A stretch of 39,293 nucleotides of DNA from Actinomycetes bacterium (GTDB lineage Bacteria; Actinomycetota; Actinomycetes; Actinomycetales; Cellulomonadaceae): positions 1 to 39,293 of the forward strand of contig JAEYXM010000158.1 of the NCBI GenBank assembly GCA_023428465.1, read 5' to 3'. This document shows, piece by piece, positions 30,652 through 38,747 of this stretch. Below the pieces are notes generated by a model. The model worked only from the letters and a program-made list of their open reading frames with translations, was not told where the DNA came from and did no database searches. A program made the position numbers and the translations under genes. Position 1 is the first letter of the stretch. Each line of letters opens with the position of its first letter.

Positions 30652-30731
30652 CCTGTGCCGGGTCCGCCTGGCCGACGTCGGCCCTGACCTGCACAAACGT
30701 CACCAGAGCCGGGATGGGGCACCGGAATGCG

Positions 30732-30740
30732 TGGTAAGAT
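30732..30740 (+). promoter_or_regulatory. extended -10 promoter of carD
   Basis: TG-G-TAAGAT (TG at 30732, TAAGAT at 30735-30740) forms an extended -10 about 29 bases before ATG 30769, leaving room for AAAGGGGA as ribosome site. Confidence 0.55.
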
Positions 30741-30768
30741 GGGCATCCGCGAAAGGGGACGCCTCCAC

Positions 30769-31251
30769 ATGACCTTCACCGTAGGCGAGACCGTTGTCTA
30801 TCCGCATCACGGCGCAGCGCTGATCGAGGAGATCAAGGCAAGGACCATCCGGGGCGAGGAGAAGATGTACCTCAAGCTCCGCGTTGCGCAGGGTGACCTG
30901 ACCATCGAGGTCCCGGCGGAGAACGTCGACCTCGTCGGCGTCCGCGACGTCGTGGGCCAGGAGGGTCTCGAGCGGGTCTTCGACGTCCTGCGGGCCCCGT
31001 ACACCGAGGAGCCGACCAACTGGTCGCGCCGCTACAAGGCGAACCTCGAGAAGCTCGCGTCGGGCGACGTCATCAAGGTCGCCGAGGTCGTCCGCGACCT
31101 GTCGCGCCGCGACGCCGACCGCGGCCTCTCCGCGGGCGAGAAGCGCATGCTCGCCAAGGCCCGTCAGATCCTCGTCTCCGAGCTCGCACTTGCCGAGCAC
31201 ACGGAGGAGGAGAAGGCGGAGGCCATCCTCGACGAGGTCCTCGCTTCCTGA
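30769..31251 (+). CDS. carD: CarD-family RNA polymerase-binding regulator
   Basis: A 160-residue protein that binds the RNA polymerase beta subunit and stabilises open complexes, notably at rRNA promoters. The N-terminal RNAP-interaction (Tudor-like) domain starts FTVGETVVYPHHGAALIEEI and includes KMYLKLRVAQGDLTIEVPAENV. The C-terminal helical DNA-binding domain includes NWSRRYKANLEKLASGD and RDLSRRDADRGLSAGEKRMLAKARQIL. The length is close to that of the mycobacterial protein. It is followed after ten bases by ispD, the conserved carD-ispD-ispF order. Confidence 0.97.
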   Translation: MTFTVGETVVYPHHGAALIEEIKARTIRGEEKMYLKLRVAQGDLTIEVPAENVDLVGVRDVVGQEGLERVFDVLRAPYTEEPTNWSRRYKANLEKLASGDVIKVAEVVRDLSRRDADRGLSAGEKRMLAKARQILVSELALAEHTEEEKAEAILDEVLAS

Positions 31252-31261
31252 GCAGCGCCCG

Positions 31262-31996
31262 GTGACGCTCGCCGCCGTCCTCACCGCTGCCGGCGGAGGT
31301 ACCCGGCTGGGTCATCGGCTGCCGAAGGCCCTCGTGCCCCTGGGCGGCGAGCCCATCGTCGCGCGCGCGGCGCGTGCCCTCGTGGCAGCGTGCGCGCCGC
31401 ACGGGCTCGCCGTGCTCGTCGTGACCGCGCCCGCGGAGCACCTGGCGGACGTCTCCGACGCCGTGGAGCGCCTGGCGCTCGGTGTGCCCGTCGTCGTCGT
31501 GCCGGGCGGTGCCTCGCGCCAGGGATCGGTCGCCGCCGCGCTCCAGGCGCTCGGCGATCGGCCCGGCGTCGACGTCGTCCTCGTGCACGACGCCGCGCGT
31601 CCCGGGCTGCCGGCCGACGTCGTCGAACGCGTGGTGACCGCGGTGCGGGCCGGGCACCCCGCCGTCGTCCCCGCCCTCGCGGTGGCCGACACCGTCAAGC
31701 GGGTCGGCGCCGGTGACGGGCTCGCCGAGCCGGTCCTCGAGACCCTCCCGCGCCCCGCCCTGCGGGCCGTCCAGACCCCCCAGGGCTTCGACCGCGCCCT
31801 CCTCGAGCGCGCGCACGCCGCGGCCGCGCACGTCGCCCACGACGAGGCCGTCGCGGCCTCCGACGACGCCGGCCTCGTCGAGCGGCTCGGCGAGCAGGTG
31901 TGGGTCGTGCCCGGCGACGAGCGCTGCGCCAAGATCACGACGGCGCGGGACCTGCGCGTCGCCGAGCTCCTCCTCGGACAGGACGACGACGCATGA
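31262..31996 (+). CDS. ispD: 2-C-methyl-D-erythritol 4-phosphate cytidylyltransferase
   Basis: A 244-residue enzyme that joins CTP and MEP in the non-mevalonate isoprenoid pathway. The nucleotide motif is LTAAGGGTRLGHRLPKALVPLGG, a Gly-rich variant of the usual AAGxGTR. VLVHDAARPGLP holds the metal-binding Asp, and VQTPQGFDRALL and DDAGLVERLGEQVWVVPGDERCAKITT are family-specific. GTG 31262 is chosen because it gives the typical start; the ribosome site is weak, suggesting coupling with carD. The stop overlaps ispF as ATGA. Confidence 0.95.
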   Translation: MTLAAVLTAAGGGTRLGHRLPKALVPLGGEPIVARAARALVAACAPHGLAVLVVTAPAEHLADVSDAVERLALGVPVVVVPGGASRQGSVAAALQALGDRPGVDVVLVHDAARPGLPADVVERVVTAVRAGHPAVVPALAVADTVKRVGAGDGLAEPVLETLPRPALRAVQTPQGFDRALLERAHAAAAHVAHDEAVAASDDAGLVERLGEQVWVVPGDERCAKITTARDLRVAELLLGQDDDA

Positions 31997-32496
31997 GCAC
32001 ACCGCGCATCGGCATCGGGACGGACGTGCACGCCTTCGCCGACCCCGGCAGCGACCGCCCGATGTGGCTCGCCGGTCTCCTGTGGCCCGGGGAGGTCGGT
32101 CTCGCCGGGCACTCCGACGCCGACGTCGCCGCGCACGCCGCCGCGGACGCGCTCCTGTCCGCCGCGGGCCTGGGGGACCTGGGCTCGGTGTTCGGCACGG
32201 CCGACCCGCGCTGGGCCGGTGCGTCCGGGGCGTCGCTCCTCGCCGAGGCCGCACGCCTCGTCCGCGAGGCGGGCTACGACGTCGGGAACGTGGCCGTGCA
32301 GGTCATCGGCAACCGGCCGCGCGTCGGGACGCGGCGGGCCGAGGCCGAGGCGGCCCTGGCCGCGGCGTGCGGTGCACCGGTCGCGGTGTCCGCGACGACG
32401 TCCGACGGACTGGGCCTCACCGGCCGCGGCGAAGGAGTCGCCGCGCTCGCGACCGCTCTGCTCGTGACTCGGGCTGCTGACCCGGCACGAGGATGA
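31993..32496 (+). CDS. ispF: 2-C-methyl-D-erythritol 2,4-cyclodiphosphate synthase
   Basis: A 167-residue trimeric enzyme of the MEP pathway that forms the cyclic diphosphate. The zinc ligands are in GTDVHAF (Asp11, His13) and GHSDADV (His40). GLGDLGSVFGTADPRW holds the DIG-like substrate loop, and the C-terminus has SATTSDGLGLTGRGEGVAALA. ATG 31993 overlaps ispD. Its last 80 bases overlap the 3' end of the convergent gene at 32417-33415. Confidence 0.95.
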   Translation: MSTPRIGIGTDVHAFADPGSDRPMWLAGLLWPGEVGLAGHSDADVAAHAAADALLSAAGLGDLGSVFGTADPRWAGASGASLLAEAARLVREAGYDVGNVAVQVIGNRPRVGTRRAEAEAALAAACGAPVAVSATTSDGLGLTGRGEGVAALATALLVTRAADPARG

Positions 32497-33415
32497 TCTT
32501 GCCCTGGACCCGCATCTCGATGCCGGCCCGGTGCGCGCGCGCCGCCTCCACGAGCGGGTAGGTCGCGCCCACGCGCACGTCCAGGCGTCCGGCCTCCGCG
32601 AGCCGCACGAGCTGCGCCCGGGCCGCGTTGCGGATGTCGGTGCCCGGGTCCGCGCCCGGGGCCTTGCCGAGCAGCTTGATGCCGAGCGCGGCACCGTAGC
32701 CGTACCCGACGATCGTGGCGATCCGGCGTCGGTCGCGGATGAGCGCGACCGAGGTGTCCAGCGCCTCCCGCGTGCCCGACGCGTCGATCGCCGCCGTCAG
32801 CCGGCCGTGCGACGCGAGCCGGACGCGGTCCGCCAGGCCAGGACCGTAGCCGACGGGCACGGCACCCAGGTCGACGAGGTACTCGTGGTTGGCCGGGTCG
32901 GCCGTGCCGACGACGCGCGCGCCCTTGGCCCGCGCGAGCTGGACGATCATCGCGCCGACGCCGCCGCTCGCACCGTGCACGAGCACCGTGTCGCCGGCAC
33001 CCACGCGCGTCGCGGAGAGCGAGTGCGCCGCCGTCACGCCCGAGACCATGAGCCCCGCGGCCTTCTCGAAGCTCAGCTCCGCCGGCTTGCGGAAGATCGC
33101 GGACGCAGGCACGACCAGCCGGTCGGCGTAGGCGCCGCGCGCCTCGTACGCGATGACCTCGTCGCCCACGGTGACGTCCTCGACGTCCGGCCCGACGGCG
33201 AGCACGACCCCGGAGGCCTCGCGGCCCAGGCGGATCGGCAGGGTGGCGACGTCGGTGCCCCAGGCGCCCGAGTACAGCTTCCAGTCGGTCGGGTTCACCC
33301 CGGCGGCCCGGATCTCCACCAGGACCTCGCCAGGCCCGGGAGTGCCCGGGTCGACCTCGACGACGTCGAGGACCTCCGGCCCCCCGAACCCCGTAGCCAC
33401 CACAGCGTGCGCCAT
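32417..33415 (-). CDS. NADP-dependent quinone-oxidoreductase-like MDR protein
   Basis: A 332-residue medium-chain dehydrogenase/reductase of the zinc-free quinone oxidoreductase branch. It begins AHAVVATGFGGPEVLDVVEV. AAGVNPTDWKLYSG and LGREASGVV form the catalytic domain, and VLVHGASGGVGAMIVQLAR is the NADPH-binding Rossmann motif (AxxGxxG type). No catalytic zinc cysteines are present. The C-terminal extension (QGKIILVPGQQPESR and a basic tail) is read antisense to the end of ispF. AATGAT six bases before ATG 33415 suggests a leaderless start. It splits the usual ispF-cysS order, so it may be an insertion. The substrate is unknown. Confidence 0.87.
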   Translation of the reverse strand: MAHAVVATGFGGPEVLDVVEVDPGTPGPGEVLVEIRAAGVNPTDWKLYSGAWGTDVATLPIRLGREASGVVLAVGPDVEDVTVGDEVIAYEARGAYADRLVVPASAIFRKPAELSFEKAAGLMVSGVTAAHSLSATRVGAGDTVLVHGASGGVGAMIVQLARAKGARVVGTADPANHEYLVDLGAVPVGYGPGLADRVRLASHGRLTAAIDASGTREALDTSVALIRDRRRIATIVGYGYGAALGIKLLGKAPGADPGTDIRNAARAQLVRLAEAGRLDVRVGATYPLVEAARAHRAGIEMRVQGKIILVPGQQPESRAERSRARRLLRRGR

Positions 33416-33457
33416 GACCCGATCATTGCGTCCGCGCCAGCGCAGGTCCAGCGCGCC

Positions 33458-33527
33458 ATGCCCTCGAGCGCGCCGACCCTCGTTCGGCACGCATGCCCTC
33501 GAGCGTGCCGGCCCTCGTTCGGCGCGC
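33458..33527. repeat. 35-bp direct repeat (two units) upstream of cysS
   Basis: Two adjacent 35-base units, each starting ATGCCCTCGAGCG and ending CTCGTTCGG plus CACGC or CGCGC, differ at three positions. Across the junction CGGCACGC (33485-33492) and GCGTGCCG (33503-33510) form an eight-base inverted repeat, so the pair can fold. It sits in the gap between divergent genes; no open frame is disrupted. Confidence 0.8.
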
Positions 33528-33559
33528 ATGCTCGTCGTCGTGCGTGGTGCTCGCCCCGG

Positions 33560-33571
33560 TACCCTGACGCC
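33560..33571 (+). promoter_or_regulatory. -10 box for leaderless cysS
   Basis: TACCCT at 33560-33565, six bases before GTG 33572; there is no ribosome site. Confidence 0.45.
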
Positions 33572-34984
33572 GTGACCCTGCGCCTGTTTGACTCCGCCTC
33601 CCGCACCGTCCGTGAGCTGGTCCCGCTCCGGCCCGGTCACGTGGGCATCTACGTGTGTGGCGCCACGGTGCAGGGGGCCCCGCACATCGGGCACCTGAAG
33701 ACGGCCGTCGGCTTCGACGTGCTGATCCGCTGGCTGCGGCGCAGCGGCCTGGAGGTCACGTTCGTCCGCAACGTCACGGACGTGGACGACAAGATCCTCG
33801 CCAGGTCCGTCGAGGCCGGCGTCCCGTGGTGGGCGTGGGCGCACCGCTTCGAGCGCGAGTTCACCGCGGCCTACGACGCGCTCGGCATCCTGGCGCCGAC
33901 GTACGAGCCCCGCGCGACCGGTCACGTCACCGAGATGGTCGAGCTCATGGAGGCCCTCGTCGCGAAGGGCCACGCGTACGCGACCGGCGACGGCGACGTC
34001 TGGTTCGACGTGCTGTCCTGGCCCGGGTACGGCGCGCTGACCAACCAGCGGCCCGACGACGTGCCGTGCGACGACGAGCCCACGTCCGGCAAGCGCGACC
34101 CCCGCGACTTCGCGCTCTGGAAGGCCCCCAAGCCCGACGAGCCGGCCGACGCGACGTGGCCGACGCCGTACGGCCGCGGTCGACCGGGCTGGCACCTCGA
34201 GTGCTCCGCGATGGCGCGTCGCTACCTCGGTGCGGCGTTCGACATCCACGGCGGCGGGCGGGACCTGCGCTTCCCGCACCACGAGAACGAGCTCGCGCAG
34301 TCCCGCGCGGCCGGCGACGACTTCGCGACGCTGTGGATGCACGCCGGCCTGCTCAACGTCAATGGCGCGAAGATGAGCAAGTCGCTCGGCAACTTCCTGC
34401 TCGTCTCCGACGTGCTGGCCACCGCGCGTCCCGCAGTCGTCCGGTACGCCCTGACCGCCGCGCACTACCGTTCCACGCTCGAGTGGAACGACGAGACGCT
34501 GACCGAGGCCGCCGCGACCTGGGAGCGCATCACCGGGTTCGCGACGCGCGCCGGCGAACGCGTCGCCGCCCCCTCCGCGGAGGAGGTGCGCACCGCCGCC
34601 CTGCCCGAGGCGTTCGCGGTCGCGCTCGACGACGACCTCAACGTCCCGGCCGCGCTCGCCGTGGTGCACGAGCACGTGCGCCTCGGCAACGTGGCGCTCG
34701 CCGACGGGACGCCTGCCGACGTGCGGGCGGCTCTCGTCGCGGTCCGCGCCATGCTCGACGTGCTGGGCCTCGACCCGGTCCGCTGGTCGGAGGCATCGAC
34801 GGACGACTCGCGGGCCCGCGCCGCGCTCGCCGTGCTCGTCGAGGCCGAGCTCGAGGCGCGCGCCCAGGCCCGTGCCGCACGTGACTGGCCCACCGCCGAC
34901 GCCGTGCGCGCGCGGCTCACGGCTGCCGGTGTGGTGGTCGAGGACTCGCCCACGGGCGCCCGCTGGACCCTGACGGAGGACTGA
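33572..34984 (+). CDS. cysS: cysteinyl-tRNA synthetase
   Basis: A 470-residue class I synthetase. The N-terminus has VGIYVCGATVQGAPHIGHLKT, with the HIGH motif and the first zinc cysteine. WHLECSAM and HGGGRDLRFPHHENE give the remaining zinc ligands, and KMSKSLGNF is the ATP-binding KMSKS loop. A DALR-type helical domain ends the protein. MshC, the mycothiol relative, is ruled out by the full length and complete anticodon region. GTG 33572 gives MTLRLFDSASRTVRELVPL. It overlaps rlmB by one base (TGATG). Confidence 0.96.
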   Translation: MTLRLFDSASRTVRELVPLRPGHVGIYVCGATVQGAPHIGHLKTAVGFDVLIRWLRRSGLEVTFVRNVTDVDDKILARSVEAGVPWWAWAHRFEREFTAAYDALGILAPTYEPRATGHVTEMVELMEALVAKGHAYATGDGDVWFDVLSWPGYGALTNQRPDDVPCDDEPTSGKRDPRDFALWKAPKPDEPADATWPTPYGRGRPGWHLECSAMARRYLGAAFDIHGGGRDLRFPHHENELAQSRAAGDDFATLWMHAGLLNVNGAKMSKSLGNFLLVSDVLATARPAVVRYALTAAHYRSTLEWNDETLTEAAATWERITGFATRAGERVAAPSAEEVRTAALPEAFAVALDDDLNVPAALAVVHEHVRLGNVALADGTPADVRAALVAVRAMLDVLGLDPVRWSEASTDDSRARAALAVLVEAELEARAQARAARDWPTADAVRARLTAAGVVVEDSPTGARWTLTED

Positions 34985-36078
34985 TGGCCGGCAACTCCAA
35001 GCGCCCCGGCGCCACCCGCAAGGCGGGGTCGAAGAAGGGCCCCAGCGCGGGCACCGGTGGCAAGGGCCGCAAGGCGCTCGAGGGCCGCGGCCCGACGCCG
35101 AAGGCCGAGGACCGCACGTACCACGTCGCCCACAAGCGCAAGGCAGCCGCTGAGCGCGCCGCCCAGGCCGGCAAGGGTAAGCCAGGGGTGGCCGGCAAGC
35201 CCGGTGTGGCCGGCAAGCCCGGTGCGGCCGGGAAGCCGGGAGCGGCCGGTCGCGGGGGTACGGCCGGCAAGCCCGGTCAGCGGACCGCCCGGGCGCGCGC
35301 CGGCGGCAACCCTCGGGCCGTCACCGGACCGGAGATCGTCGCCGGTCGCAACGCCGTCGTCGAGGCGCTGCGCGCCGGTGTGCCGTGCGACGGCATCTGG
35401 GTCGGGCACCGCGTCGAGGCCGACGACCGTGTCCGGGAGATCCGCCGCATCGCCGGGGAGCGCAACCTCCCGCTGCTCGAGGTCACCTCGGCCGAGCTCG
35501 ACCGGATGACCGGCGGCATGGTCCACCAGGGCGTGGCGATCGCCGTCCCGCAGTACCGCTACTCCGAGCTCCGCGACCTGATGTCGCGTGCCGCCGGGAG
35601 CGGTGAGCCCGCATTCGTCATCGCGCTCGACGGCGTGACCGACCCCCGCAACCTGGGTGCCGTCCTGCGGTCCGCCGGGGCCTTCGGCGCGCACGGCGTC
35701 GTCGTCCCCGAGCGGCGCGCTGCGGGCGTCACCGCGGCCGCGTGGAAGGTCTCCGCAGGTGCCGCGGCACGCGTACCGGTGGCCCGCGTGACCAACCTGG
35801 TGCGCGCGCTCGGCGAGCTGCGCGACGCGGGCTGCTTCATCGTGGGCCTCGACGCGGGCGGCACGACGAGCGTGGCGAACCTGCACCTGGCGACGGGTCC
35901 CGTCGTGCTCGTCGTCGGGTCCGAGGGCAAGGGCCTGGGCCGCCTGGTGCGCTCGACGTGCGACATCATCGCCGGGATCCCGATCCGCGCGCAGACGGAG
36001 TCGCTCAACGCGGGCGTCGCCGCCGGCATCGGCCTGTACGAGGTCGCGCGGCTGCGCGGCGAGCACGCGCAGGCCTGA
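34984..36078 (+). CDS. rlmB: 23S rRNA (guanosine-2'-O-)-methyltransferase RlmB (SpoU family)
   Basis: A 364-residue SPOUT methyltransferase predicted to methylate G2251 in 23S rRNA. Residues 1-110 are a long Lys/Arg/Gly-rich tail with GKPGVA/GKPGAA repeats, probably a disordered RNA-binding arm. The substrate-binding domain starts GPEIVAGRNAVVEALRAG. The knotted SpoU domain carries motif 1 DGVTDPRNLGAVLRSAGAFGAHGVV, motif 2 VLVVGSEGKGLGRLV and motif 3 IPIRAQTESLNAGVAAGI. ATG 34984 overlaps the cysS stop. The cysS-rlmB order is conserved in many actinobacteria. Confidence 0.93.
   Translation: MAGNSKRPGATRKAGSKKGPSAGTGGKGRKALEGRGPTPKAEDRTYHVAHKRKAAAERAAQAGKGKPGVAGKPGVAGKPGAAGKPGAAGRGGTAGKPGQRTARARAGGNPRAVTGPEIVAGRNAVVEALRAGVPCDGIWVGHRVEADDRVREIRRIAGERNLPLLEVTSAELDRMTGGMVHQGVAIAVPQYRYSELRDLMSRAAGSGEPAFVIALDGVTDPRNLGAVLRSAGAFGAHGVVVPERRAAGVTAAAWKVSAGAAARVPVARVTNLVRALGELRDAGCFIVGLDAGGTTSVANLHLATGPVVLVVGSEGKGLGRLVRSTCDIIAGIPIRAQTESLNAGVAAGIGLYEVARLRGEHAQA
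35176..35280 (+). repeat. 18-bp tandem repeat in the rlmB 5' region
   Basis: About six 18-base units with a GGCAAGCCCGGTGTGGCC-type core encode GKPGVA or GKPGAA hexapeptides. The fifth unit is degenerate (GRGGTA). The repeats lie in the unstructured N-terminal arm. Confidence 0.85.
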
Positions 36079-36099
36079 GCCTGCCCTCGGTGGGCTGCG

Positions 36100-37344
36100 T
36101 CAGTCGGTGACGACGGGCAGGACGGCCGTGTCGGCGCCCAGGACCTGGGCCTCGTCGGGGCGGTGCCGCAGCACCGTCTCGACGTAGCTCTGCGCGGCCT
36201 CCTGCATCGGCACGTCGCGCCCGCGCTCGCGCGCGACGAACCAGCGGTGGTCGAGCATCTCGTGGAAGATCTGCGCGGGCTGCAGCTTGCCGCGCAGCTC
36301 GCGCGGCACGGACCGTACCGCCCGCTCGAAGACGTTCGTGAGCCAGTCGTGCGCCACGAACTCCTCGTCCTCGCCCTGCCGGTCGGTCGCCGCACGGTAC
36401 GCGTCGAGGTCGTTGAGGAGGCGGCGAGCCTGGTTCTCCTGGACGTCCAGGCCGGTGAGCCGCAGCAGCCGACGCGAGTGGTGGCCCGCGTCGACGACCT
36501 TGGGCTGGATGCGCACCGTGGTCCCGTCGATGTCCGTGGTGATGTCCAGCTCGCCGACGTCGAAGCCCAGGTCGTTGAGGGCCTCGATGCGCGCCGCGAC
36601 CCGCCACCGGTCCGCCGTGCCGAAGGACTCCTCGCCCGTCAGGGCCTCCCACAGCTCCGCGTAGCGCTCGACCAGTCGGTCGCCGACGGCGATCGTGTCG
36701 ACGCCCGACTCGAGCAGGTCGCCGGCCTCGAGGTCCATGAGCTCGCCGATGATGTTGACCCGCGCGATCTCCAGGTCGTAGCTGCGCTGGCCGTCGCTCA
36801 GGGCCTGGTGCAGGTCGCCCGTCTCGGCGTCCACGAGGTACGCGGCGAACGCGCCTGCGTCGCGCCGGAACAGGGTGTTCGACAGCGACACGTCGCCCCA
36901 GTAGAAGCCCGCGAGGTGCAGGCGGACCAGGAGGACCGCGAGCGCGTCGATGAGGCGGCCCGTGGTGTCCGGCTGCAGCGCCTGGCTGAACAGCGCGCGG
37001 TAGGGCAGCGAGAACTGCAGGTGCTGCGTGACGAGGACGGCCTCGAGCCGCTCGCCCGACGGGTCCGACCGGCCCGTGATGACGCCGACCGGCTCGACGC
37101 TCGGCACGCCGATGCGGCGCAGCGCACGCAGGAGCTCGTACTCCCGGTAGGCGACCGTCTCGCCGATCTCCTTGACCGCGATGACGCGGCCGGAGAGCTT
37201 CACGAAGCGCACGATGTGCCGGGAGATGCCGCGGGGAAGGGCCGCGAGGTTCTCGGCGGGCCACTCCTCGAGCGGGATGTGCCACGGGAGGTCGAGCAGG
37301 GCCGGGTCGGGTGCGGCCGCAGTGATCTGCAGGCGAGAGACCAT
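36100..37344 (-). CDS. DUF4032 protein with kinase-like fold
   Basis: A 414-residue protein of a conserved actinobacterial family (DUF4032), with an N-terminal domain that resembles lipopolysaccharide or small-molecule kinases. VIAVKEIGETVAYREYELL offers the ATP-anchoring Lys and Glu, VRLHLAGFYWGDVSLSNTLF looks like a catalytic loop (Asp and Asn), and AYLVDAETGDLH matches the metal-binding Asp. The C-terminal half (LLNDLDAYRAATDRQ to the end) is the DUF4032-specific part. ATG 37344 has GGAGGAG four bases upstream. The 3' end converges with rlmB, 21 bases apart. Kinase activity is inferred from the motifs only; the substrate is unknown. Confidence 0.85.
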   Translation of the reverse strand: MVSRLQITAAAPDPALLDLPWHIPLEEWPAENLAALPRGISRHIVRFVKLSGRVIAVKEIGETVAYREYELLRALRRIGVPSVEPVGVITGRSDPSGERLEAVLVTQHLQFSLPYRALFSQALQPDTTGRLIDALAVLLVRLHLAGFYWGDVSLSNTLFRRDAGAFAAYLVDAETGDLHQALSDGQRSYDLEIARVNIIGELMDLEAGDLLESGVDTIAVGDRLVERYAELWEALTGEESFGTADRWRVAARIEALNDLGFDVGELDITTDIDGTTVRIQPKVVDAGHHSRRLLRLTGLDVQENQARRLLNDLDAYRAATDRQGEDEEFVAHDWLTNVFERAVRSVPRELRGKLQPAQIFHEMLDHRWFVARERGRDVPMQEAAQSYVETVLRHRPDEAQVLGADTAVLPVVTD

Positions 37345-37359
37345 GTGCTCCTCCAAGCA

Positions 37360-37393
37360 CGAGGGCGGGACGGCGTGCGCCGTCCCGCCCTCG
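37360..37393 (-). terminator. msmK terminator
   Basis: A perfect 15-bp stem (arm CGAGGGCGGGACGGC) with a four-base loop in the 73-base gap after msmK. It separates msmK from the DUF4032 gene on the same strand. Confidence 0.75.
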
Positions 37394-37417
37394 GTGCGGA
37401 CTACTGGTGCGGACTGC

Positions 37418-38545
<1,128 letters not shown>

Positions 38546-38562
38546 GCGTGACGTTCCCTCCA

Positions 38563-38615
38563 CCGGCAGGTACGTGCCGGACGATCCGTCGTGGAGTCAG
38601 GTGCCGATCGGCACC
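38563..38615 (-). promoter_or_regulatory. two inverted repeats upstream of msmK
   Basis: CCGGCA-N6-TGCCGG (38563-38580) and the perfect 16-base palindrome GGTGCCGATCGGCACC (38600-38615) lie 18-70 bases before the msmK start. Both carry a GGCA/TGCC core and could be operators or leader hairpins. I could not identify the promoter with confidence. The rest of the 38616-38747 gap shows nothing else I can name. Confidence 0.4.
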
Positions 38616-38747
38616 GACACGGGCGGGGGCTGACCGGTGCGGGCCTACCTGCCCGTCACTGGGCGGGTGGGGCCGGCGGACGTCCTCGCCCGTGCGACGC
38701 GGCCATACTGCCACATCGCCGCGCCCGGAACGAGGGCCCAACGGTCC

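Noticed and set aside
30670..30683. GGCCGACGTCGGCC as pstB terminator
   Set aside because: It is a 14-base palindrome with no loop and would not form a stable terminator.
33572..34984. MshC (mycothiol cysteine ligase) instead of CysS
   Set aside because: The protein has the complete CysS length, KMSKS loop and C-terminal anticodon-side domain, and lies beside rlmB as cysS usually does.
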